From positions 30,009,105 through 30,073,104 of the forward strand of contig OY757934.1 in assembly GCA_963585895.1 (NCBI GenBank): 64,000 nt of DNA, written 5' to 3'. The notes beneath the pieces were generated by a model, which made no database searches, had not been told where the DNA came from, and was given only the letters and a program-made list of their open reading frames with translations. The translations under genes were made by a program, and so were the position numbers. The DNA is from Sepioteuthis lessoniana. Taxonomy: Eukaryota; Mollusca; Cephalopoda; Myopsida; Loliginidae. Shown here in pieces: positions 56,425-64,000 of the stretch; position 1 is the stretch's first letter, and each line of letters starts with the position of its first letter.

Positions 56425-56542
56425 GATAGATACATACATACATATGAGAGTGAGACAGATTAAGATATACATATGGAAGGACTGTGACGAGTCATCAACT
56501 GAGAAATACATGGATACAGATATACACACACATATACATGTA

Positions 56543-56616
<74 letters not shown>

Positions 56617-56740
56617 AGATTGATAGACAGATATATAGATATGTCCAGAGTGAAACAGATTAAAAGAGATATATATGAAAGGACTAGGACTGGTCATCAA
56701 TTGATAAGTAAATTTATACACACACACACATACACACATC

Positions 56741-57225
56741 TCGAGAGGGAGAGAGAGAGAAAGTTACAAACTAGCTGAGACAGATTGATTGAAAAGAACA
56801 GAGAGATAGATAAACAACAAAGACATTGATTTAAAATTTTCAACGAGTTGGTTAGTTTGATTGGTAGATGAAAAAAAAAGAATGGTGAAAATAAATCATT
56901 TGTGTTATTAATACCATTTTTTTTACCTTCTTGAACTCTAATAGAAGCTGCTTCTCCAGCAAAATGTCATCAAGGCACAGACAATCTATAACTTGTAAAC
57001 TGAGTTTTTCTCATCCAAGTGGCCATGTGACTATTTGGAAACATTACAAAGAAATCACTGTTATCAGGAAATGCTTTTGGGCTGAGGTGATTGGAAACAT
57101 TCTTAACGGCATATGCATTCTTTATTCTTCTTTTCAAACTTAAAAATCTTCATGCAAAGGTGAATGGGAAGAGAAAGGTTGAATAAATTGGCCACAAGAA
57201 TTCTTTACAATAATCAACTGGGAAT
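56741..57225. other. AT-rich stretch, nothing recognised
   Basis: A 70-codon frame at 56931-57143 resembles nothing. Confidence 0.4.
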
Positions 57226-57302
57226 GGTGCCAGAGGTTCTTGTGCCAGAGGTTCTAATGCCAGAGGTTCTGGTGCCAAAGGTTCTGGTGCCAAAGGTTCA
57301 AC
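57226..57302. repeat. 15 bp minisatellite, five units
   Basis: Units of the form 'gtgccagaggttctt', with variants 'atgccagaggttctg' and 'gtgccaaaggttctg'. Period is a multiple of three, but no surrounding open frame supports coding. Confidence 0.9.
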
Positions 57303-57514
57303 TGCAAACTTTTCTCTAAGTTGTTAGCATTTAAAAAAACATTGTAATAATAAAGAAAATCATTTTTTTTAAAAATCAATTATCGATCAATAAATTGTGT
57401 TTTTAATAATAAATTTATCTTCTTTGTCTTATTCAAATATCAGGGTTTATATAAAGCTAAAGCTTTTCTCCTTCTAGCTTTCATATACGTAAACATAAAA
57501 AAGACAAAGGACAC

Positions 57515-58030
57515 AGGAAAATCAAAAGTTTTGCAATATTTTAGTAACATGAAGAACAATTCAGCAGCTACAGTTACTTTTGCCAAAGGTGTGAAGATGA
57601 TGATGCACACTTGCTTCTGAGATGCTCTATTCAGTCTAAGTGCTACTTGATGGATTTGTCTCAATAGTTTGGAGCACAGCCTGGGAATTCATAGTTTTAG
57701 GCCTACCTGACCTTGCTTGAGGTTCAAGGTTCTTGCATCCAGAGTGAAATTTCTTAAACCATTTGGTTATTGTACTGTGATCAATAGTCCTTTCACTATC
57801 ATTTCAACAAATGTTTTTGGTTGCTTCCTTGGCAATATGGCTCAATTCAAACTCATAAACTATGAGTTTCTAAATTGCACTGGAGTGAAAAAAGACACGA
57901 TGTGTCAGCACACCAACTAACATAATACGAACAACCCCAAAGGATACCTTCCATGGCTTGAATTGCTTTAGTCATATGTTATATGCACCATAACTAGCAA
58001 GTACCAAAACATAGCACAACCTTTGATTGT
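57515..58030 (-). mobile_element. Mariner-derived MITE, uninterrupted copy (~516 bp)
   Basis: Terminal repeats 'aatcaaaagttttgcaatat' at the left and the inverse of 'aatcaaaggttgtgctatg' at the right. On the minus strand the same HTH remnant as at 6.7 kb: ATKNIC, DHSTITKWFKKFHSGCKNLE, RPKTMNSQAV in broken frames, then straight into the terminal repeat. Shows that the family lacks a DDE domain by design of the deletion, not because of the nested SINEs. Confidence 0.8.
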
Positions 58031-58087
58031 TATTAATTGAATTGAGACTTGAAATTTTCACTGTATAATGTGGTAATTTACTAAGCC

Positions 58088-58200
58088 TTTTGCTTAGATG
58101 TGGCACAAGGCCATATGAATGGGGCACCCAATGAGACTCGAACTCACTCGTGTAGGTTTGCTAGTCTAGCTTGCAAACCATTATGCTACCAGAGGCGCCC
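58088..58200 (-). repeat. Family F, tRNA-like short repeat (best copy)
   Basis: On the minus strand: acceptor-like 5' arm gggcgcc pairs with 3' ggtgccc (one G-T pair), a T arm gtgag-ttcgagt-ctcat with a B box-like loop, and an A box-like 'tggtagcataatggtt'. The anticodon region has an over-long loop, so it is not a normal tRNA gene. A tRNA-derived SINE head is the likely class. Confidence 0.7.
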
Positions 58201-58605
58201 ATTTTCACTGTATAATGTGATTCATATTCACTGCTGAACTGACAGATTTAACAAGACTGGATATTATATTGAAAAATATTTTTTTATTTTCTTCTTTCAT
58301 TAGTCAGTGACCGAGTAATTCTCTAGCTGAAGTCAGAATGAGCATAAAATTTATCTCAACTAGATATAGAAAATTGTATTTTTATGCGAGTAGGTTAAGC
58401 ATTAATTTAAATTGATCATAAATCTATCAATCTCTTTGCACTGCCCGTTTTGTCAATGAGGTTTAGAATATCCTAACTGAATAACTTGCAGAGGAGAACG
58501 ACACAACACACCCACAAAGAGCCATGCATATATACACATATACAAGTACATATTAAATATTCATACATTTATATTCATACATATGATAGTGAGCACACCT
58601 TATTT
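58201..58605. other. AT-rich stretch, nothing recognised
   Basis: No gene or repeat that I can place. Confidence 0.45.
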
Positions 58606-58858
58606 AGGGGGTGTCCTCGTGGTGTAATTGTTAAAGCAATGGACTGCGGAATCGTAGTAAGCGAGTTCGTACTCCAGTTGCGCTATTACATTCACTTTTG
58701 TGCAAATACTCCTGGGAGAGGTATGAACCCCCTTATCCTCCCAGCTATGTGTCAAATAGTGCCACTACTGTTCTTCAAGGAGAATGGATTTGGCATTAAA
58801 TAACCTACAAAGGTTGATATGCCATTAAAACAAAGAAACCAAACCAAAACAAAACAAA
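58606..58858 (+). repeat. SINE-B, plus strand, full length
   Basis: Head 'gggtgtcctcgtggtgtaat', B box-like 'gagttcgtactccag', middle 'gagaggtatgaacccc', tail 'ggttgatatgccattaaaac' and 'aaagaaaccaaacc'. The clearest plus-strand copy. Confidence 0.95.
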
Positions 58859-58886
58859 CATCTAATTTATAAATATAACAAACTCC

Positions 58887-58888
<2 letters not shown>

Positions 58889-58919
<31 letters not shown>

Positions 58920-59010
58920 TCCTGGGAATGGAGTAGCGCCCTCCCCTACACCTTGGTGTAGTAGCTATCGAAAAGGGAGCCTTCGGGTCACCCTCGACTA
59001 TGGTCGACTA
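58889..59010 (+). repeat. (TA)n followed by a SINE-A 3' fragment
   Basis: (TA)n at 58889-58917, then SINE-A from 'ctcctgggaatggagtagcg' to 'ctcgactatggtcgacta' (58918-59010), then TA again. Confidence 0.85.
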
Positions 59011-59636
59011 TATATACATATCCAGAGAATATCACCAAATCATCAATAAATGAATAGATTCCAAACAATGTTTTACAAAAAAATTCCTTCTAAATCAAAT
59101 ACATGAGGATTTTTGTCTTCCTTGAATATTATATAGTCAAAATGGATATTATTAGGTATTATTTATTACCAAAATCTACACCCTTAAACTCTACAACCCA
59201 AAATATAAGTATGCAGATTTCTAAAAATAAGTACACCTCTTACACATATCTATACAATTTTATTTTAGATTGATAGATATAGAGAAAGACATTTGTAAAA
59301 AAGAATTTTGAAAGTTGATCCAATTAAAATGCACCTAATAGTATAATGGAAAATTTCAAGCACAGTGATAAAGATACTCAAAAGAAGAAGAACAAAAAGG
59401 CGAGCATTTTAAGATGAAGAAGATGAAAAAAAATAAAAAGGAGAAAAACAAGGGAAAAAAGGCTGAGACCACAATAATATGGTAAGACAAGTAGGCAAAA
59501 GTATCTATTGCATGTTGTCAAGATTGAGAAAACTTCCTGAGGCTGTGAAGAAATAAGGGACCACCCTGAAGGTCATATTGAATAATGCTTTCATGAAAGA
59601 ATTTTATAGAAATGGCAGGGAAAAAAGAGTTAATGG

Positions 59637-59667
<31 letters not shown>

Positions 59668-59969
59668 AAGAAAAGAATTAAACAGAAACTTAGGACAAAA
59701 AACAAAAAAAAAAGTTACAAAGGAAATAATCAGCAGAAAAAAAAATTGAGAAGATAAGAAGTATTAAAGAAAGAAAAGAACCCAGAAATATAAAACCTCT
59801 CAATAATATAAAAAAAAATGTTAGATATGCATGTATATAAGTAGTACACACATACATACATACATACATACATAGATACACATATACACACAAATATGAA
59901 TATTTATACATACATGTGTGAACAAGTACGCAGGCACATATGCATACATACATACATACATACACACAC
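59011..59969. other. AT-rich stretch with (GA)n and (CATA)n
   Basis: (GA)n at 59637-59663 and (CATA)n/(CA)n at 59850-59970. Purine-rich around 59380-59800. No gene recognised. Confidence 0.5.
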
Positions 59970-60470
59970 ATATTTTGGGAGGGGCTCATGACCTAAGTGA
60001 TATAGTTATAGGAGATGGACTCAATGACCTTAACCTTTTTTTGCATTTCACAAAGTACTAATAACCTTTGCAAAGATAAAAATCCAACTGTTCTCCCTAC
60101 ATCTAAGGACAAATAGCAGGGCAGACTGAGTTCTTCAACCTTGGTATGCCAACCAGTATAAGAGAAGGAAAACTATGCATTCAACCCAGTTGAATGTGTT
60201 ACATCCTGCCTGTGGTGGAGGGATCAGATGAATGCATGTAATATACATACAATCCTGGACAAGGCTGATTGCATTTCTCATGGCTCTAATACCATTGGGA
60301 AATATATTAATCCAATCATTCTCTTTCCAGTTATGAGTAAATAGTAGGGCAGACTGAGTTCTTTAGCCTTGGATAGAAGGAAAACTCTGAATTCAAACCT
60401 GTTAAACTCTGCATAAAAGTTGAGCTTGTATCACATCCTACTCATGTGGAGTGGTTGGTAAATATATTGT
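59970..60470 (+). repeat. SINE-C, two copies head to tail
   Basis: First copy 59970-60240 ('ttgggaggggctcatgacct' to 'cctgcctgtggtggaggg'); second 60245-60470 starts inside the middle ('aatcctggacaaggctgatt') and ends 'ggttggtaaatatatt'. The second lacks its head, so a tandem dimer or two insertions. Confidence 0.8.
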
Positions 60471-60480
60471 TGTATAGGGG

Positions 60481-60890
60481 CTCGTACCACGGGACTTCTG
60501 GAATCTCAGAGGAATAAAAGACATTGTGTTTCTTAAGCACAGTCAGTACCGAAAGATCTCTGCTTCACGTCTGCCATCTGTACCGGAGGGTCAATTCCTT
60601 GAGCATCAGGGGGCCATGCCCTCAGGCTTTAACTCTCCTCGGAGGGGTTGGGTTTATCATCTGGCACCTGAGGTGCCCTTTTTAGGAGAATGCTGACAAG
60701 GCATCTTTGGAGTTGTCGGGCATGTCTGGGCCACATTCCCGTGCCCAGACCCACCTAAAATAAGGCTTTGTGCCACACTCGCCTGTCTGGTGGGATGTTC
60801 ATCAAATATCAGTACTGAAAGATCTATGTCTGTAGTAAGACCAACTTCGGACGTAACAGCAACACCACAAGACATATAATATTTGTTGGA
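60481..60890. other. GC-richer segment, possible LINE 3' region
   Basis: Two related landmarks, 'cagtaccgaaagatctctgc' near 60543 and 'cagtactgaaagatctatgt' near 60811, and clearly higher GC than the flanks. It leads into a short RLE-LINE end ('tgtcactcagacttaaatga', 60888-60970). I do not recognise the main part. Confidence 0.4.
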
Positions 60891-60997
60891 CTGTCACTCA
60901 GACTTAAATGAAAATTACCAGTTATTACTGGTAAAAAAACCCAAACTTTCAAGGAGTAAAATAATAAATTGAAATAAGTTGATGAAAAAAGAAAAAA

Positions 60998-61255
60998 GTT
61001 CCAAGTTAGACAAACCAGACATGCAGGTCACTGTTGGAGAAGCAGGGACGAACTCATAAGTGATGTACACCTATGGACCCCCACATATGACCAGGCAAAA
61101 GCAGGACGACCAGCTCGAACATACATTCAGCAGCTATGTGAGGATACGGGATGTGGCCCTGAAGACCTGCCAGAGGCGATGAATGATAGGGAGAAGTGGC
61201 GAGAGAGGGTCAGGGATATCCGTGCCTGCAGCACAACATGATGATGATGAATGAA
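60998..61255 (+). pseudogene. RTE-type LINE, 3' end fragment
   Basis: Encodes the RTE C-terminus: RQTRHAGHCWRSRDELISD, then TYDQAKAGRPARTYIQQLCE, DTGCGPEDLPEAMNDREKW, RERVRDIRACST-stop and (GAT)n. Mostly one frame. About 60-75% alike in protein by eye to the 43.2 kb copy. Confidence 0.82.
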
Positions 61256-61865
61256 TGCTAATGTAGCAGAGTAAATTTAAAACCTAGTTTATGAAATTAT
61301 AATCTTAAGTAACTTGCTCCGTAACTCAGAGTTTCTTGGGCTGCCAAAATTATTAGACAGGAAGAGGATATATATATATATATATATTATTTTTTCTTTA
61401 TACAATCCAAGGAGGAAACCCAAGGTGTAGGAGTATCCAATATTAGTGCTCAATACTAACGGCTATTAATGTATAATTAATTTAGGATTATCAACACTCA
61501 ACATGTAGAGATAAAAAATCTTTTACATAAAGACAAAAGAAAAAAATTCACTTTCTTGGCATCATTATGAATTTATTTCAGGCTCCAACAAATTCTTATA
61601 AGTTTAAAGTTAAACTTATAAGTTTTATAAAAACCATCTTCCGATGAAATATTTAAAATTATAATTAGATGTTATCATATCACACCTGGCGAGAATGGAA
61701 TTTGAAAAAAATTTCTTTATTTTTATTTTTCAAATTAAAATGATCTATTTTATTTATTTGTTAAACAAGAAAAGATTAATAAAAGTTAGAGATATTATCT
61801 CTATTATTTTTCATATATGTGTATATTTATTTCTAAAATATAAATTTATATATATATATATATAT
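61256..61865. other. AT-rich stretch with two (TA)n runs
   Basis: (TA)n at 61371-61387 and 61848-61866. Nothing else recognised. Confidence 0.45.
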
Positions 61866-63070
61866 AGGAGGTATCATACAATAACTGATGTTTATACAAC
61901 AGCATTGCTTCTAACAAAGCCTTCATCAGATGATGACTCTGGGTTCAGGCATGGTTTCGGGGCCGAAGCATCGTTACCACTAACCCAGAGCGCCCCAGCA
62001 GTATCTCATGACACCACCAGACTTTGTCAGATTGTTGTCACTCTGTGAGATTGCCAGATCCATGCTAATGCCGTTAGAGCCTTATCTTGGATCTTTTCCA
62101 TGTATTTTCTCTCGTCCGATGGAGGAAGTCCGAGATTAGTGAAGAAAACAGAGGTTGAGTTGGCAATAAAACCTCTGCGTCTGACTTCAATAGGAAATAC
62201 ATTCGTTATCCAGCCATTTCTGATACATTATTCTCACAGATCTTCATATTTTTCCAACTTACGCTGATGTGCCCAGTCGAAATTTTCTTCATAAGGGACC
62301 GTTAACTCAATAACGAAAACTTTTTTTGCTTTAACGGACCAAATGACAATATCTGGACGCTTTTTTGTTAATGTTATTTCAGTTGGAAATATGAAGTTAT
62401 GTTTTAAATCGGTTGCGACGTGCCAGTCCGTGCAGCCCTCAAGCAATGATGGTTTACGCATATTTTCACTTGCAATTTTCGAAATATTTCCTTCTTTAAC
62501 AAACTGAATTGCTCTGTTGTTGATAATATTTAGAGCTTTATTGGCAGTCTCACATGTTTTTGAAACCTCAGAAAAAATCTCCAGGACTTCGTTATGTCTC
62601 CAAGTATAGCTTCTTAGAGTGTACGCACATCCAGTGAGAATATGTTTGAGGCTCGCAGTTTTCCCACATGCTCTGCATCGATCGGATGTAGTTAACCCCC
62701 AAGCATGAAGGTTGATTGGTGTTGGTAAGATGTTGTAGACTGCTTTTATGAGGAAACTCAATTTCTTTGGTTCCATGTGCTTGAGGTCTCTCCATGTGAC
62801 AGCTCTGTCCTTTGCATTCTCCCACTTAATCCATGCGCCCTGTTTCCTTTGTCCTACAGCTGTAGCAAAACGCCTAACTTCCTCAAGATGATGGATTTCT
62901 TCTGACACCATTTTTCTTCTGTTTGCCATGGATTCTTTTGACCACCAATGCTGTGGATGTAGGCCTAGACCTGCGTTTCCATTTGCCACAGTGCCAATTA
63001 TTTCTTTCATCCTGAGGGCCGATTCAGCATTCTCAACAGCTATTTTTGCCTTCCATTTCCAACCGGTTAT
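61866..63070 (-). pseudogene. R2-like LINE (RLE type), 5'-truncated 3' part
   Basis: Minus-strand frame begins inside the protein at the (TA)n border (GWKWKAKIAVENAESALRM) and is open from 63010 to 62234. Parts in order: RRFATAVGQRKQGAW-KWE; TWRDLKHMEPKKLSFLIKAV; LPTPINLHAWGL; a CCHC knuckle CRACGKTASLKHILTGC (C-x2-C-x7-H-x4-C); RYTWRHNEVLEIF-like block; then the restriction-like endonuclease RPDIVIWS with 14 residues between Asp and the Glu of VIELTVP. After KYEDL a TGA and a TAA interrupt, but the same frame continues FPIEVRRRGFIANSTSVFF and ALAWIWQSHRV to a final stop near 62045. The reverse transcriptase domain is missing. This is a dead copy with only two in-frame stops in about 330 codons, so relatively young. 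Confidence 0.85.
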
Positions 63071-63339
63071 ATATATATGTATTTAAGATAAAATTGTTTT
63101 TGTATATATATATGAGATAAAATACAATAGAAAAGTTGGATAAGAAGTGTTCCCTGGTTTTATGGCAGAACAGGTCTAAAACTAAGTATCCAAATTACAT
63201 TCTTGTTAAATCCATTACTCAGTTTCATGTAGATCTCATAATTGTCAAATTAAGATACGAGTGATGATTGTGTGATCCAAATATTATTTAAAGCGACTGA
63301 CTCAATAAAAACATAATTTCGATACTAGTTTATAAATAC

Positions 63340-63345
<6 letters not shown>
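63071..63345. other. AT-rich stretch, nothing recognised
   Basis: No gene or repeat apart from short TA runs. Confidence 0.45.
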
Positions 63346-63370
<25 letters not shown>

Positions 63371-63371
63371 T
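63346..63371. repeat. (TA)n microsatellite
   Basis: Short TA run upstream of family D. Confidence 0.9.
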
Positions 63372-63403
63372 TGTGCAATTAGAAGGCAACTTAGAGCTGG
63401 TTT

Positions 63404-64000
63404 TGCCCAGTCGGCTGGAGCTGTAGAATACACCAACTGCTTCTCTGCAGAGTGGGTAGAAGTGCCCCCAACCAATGAGTGTTCCGGATATGACACTAAA
63501 CGATCTGATGGTGAGGTTCCAGTAATGCCTGAGCTTTGGGGAATGTGGAGTACCCTTTTATTGTTGTCGCTCCCTGGTCCACTCTGGCCCAGAGTGGTAG
63601 CACCGGATAAGTGTCCAATCTATGGGTTAAACAGAACTAAATGGTGGTTGGAGTTTACTGTTTTTTTGCATTTAAACTGTGTATATATGCTGAACTGAAT
63701 TGTTTGAAATAGAATTGTTTTGACATTTAAACTGTGTACTTATTTGAAATGCAACTGTTTTTTGACATTGAAACTGTACTTACACTAAAATGAATTGTTT
63801 AACCCAGAACTGTTTTGACATTTAACTGTGTGTAAAAGAAATCTGTACTTATAAACTGAATTAGCAGGATTAAAACTGCTTGACTAAACTGAATAGCTTG
63901 AAATAGAAATGTTTTTAACCATTGAACTGTGTACTCATGCTAAACTGAATTGTTTGAAATAGAACTGATTATTTGTATAAAAATGGATTTGGCGTTAAAT
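63404..64000 (+). repeat. Family D, plus strand, runs off the window
   Basis: Head 'gcccagtcggctggagctgt', core 'gatctgatggtgaggttcca' and 'ccactctggcccagagtgg', six or so internal repeats with 'ctgaattgtttgaaatagaa', and the start of the tail 'aaaatggatttggcgttaaa' at the edge. The most complete sense copy for defining D. Confidence 0.88.

Noticed and set aside
56931-57143. 70-codon frame in otherwise plain DNA
   Set aside because: No recognisable domain, and similar frames occur by chance at this length.
58088-58200. Genuine tRNA gene
   Set aside because: The anticodon loop is too long and the sequence is repeated with SINE-like erosion.

Overview
The window looks like intergenic or intronic DNA from a coleoid cephalopod, most likely an octopod. 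This is an inference. The DNA is AT-rich, full of (TA)n and (CT)n microsatellites, and dominated by several high-copy tRNA-derived SINE families of the kind described from octopus. Mariner-type DNA transposons, RTE-type LINE 3' ends and LINEs with a restriction-like endonuclease (RLE) add to the picture. I found no host protein-coding gene, rRNA or tRNA gene that I can support. Open frames here are short and belong to transposons, to microsatellites (poly Tyr-Ile) or to chance.

I use working letters for the repeat families. SINE-A has a tRNA-like head with A box and B box and a constant body of about 200 bp. SINE-B and SINE-C share a tRNA-like head and middle but have different 3' halves. Family D (400-700 bp) has a conserved core, a variable number of ~55 bp internal repeats, and a 3' tail nearly the same as that of SINE-B. 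Family E is related to D, with a variant of the same tail. Family F is a short tRNA-like unit. Family G is a ~165 bp unit flanked by (TA)n that keeps an open frame in three of four copies.

Layout. 0-5 kb: degraded SINE-C, SINE-B, family D, two G units and (TA)n. 5-7.6 kb: RLE-LINE 3' relic, SINE-A copies and a mariner-derived MITE, with recent local duplications. 8.4-9.5 kb: mariner relic holding a promoter-like, possibly LTR, insert. 10.8-11.7 kb: family E. 12.7-14.9 kb: SINE-A and SINE-C. 15.4-22.9 kb: mostly family D with nested SINEs, a 270 bp palindrome and another RLE-LINE relic. 24-29 kb: SINE-B pair, RTE ends, a B/C chimeric SINE inside a mariner, and a second mariner. 29-35 kb: families D and E, a purine-rich tract, SINE-B and a MITE with nested SINE-A. 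36.2-37.2 kb: an 88 bp tandem array growing out of a mariner 3' end. 37.8-39.2 kb: promoter-like island, then a TIR element with nested D. 39.6-40 kb: inverted G pair. 41-42.3 kb: a 68 bp tandem array made from a SINE-B head. 43-47.6 kb: RTE fragment, complete but internally deleted mariner with TIRs, D, SINE-A. 49-56 kb: unknown repeats, split mariner, SINEs, a small palindromic MITE. 57-64 kb: MITE, SINEs, RTE end, and a 5'-truncated R2-like RLE LINE at 61.9-63.07 kb, then family D to the window end.

No genes act together here. The interest lies in how elements nest and borrow from each other: SINE heads and transposon ends turning into satellites, modular SINEs swapping halves, and shared 3' tails that point to common LINE machinery.
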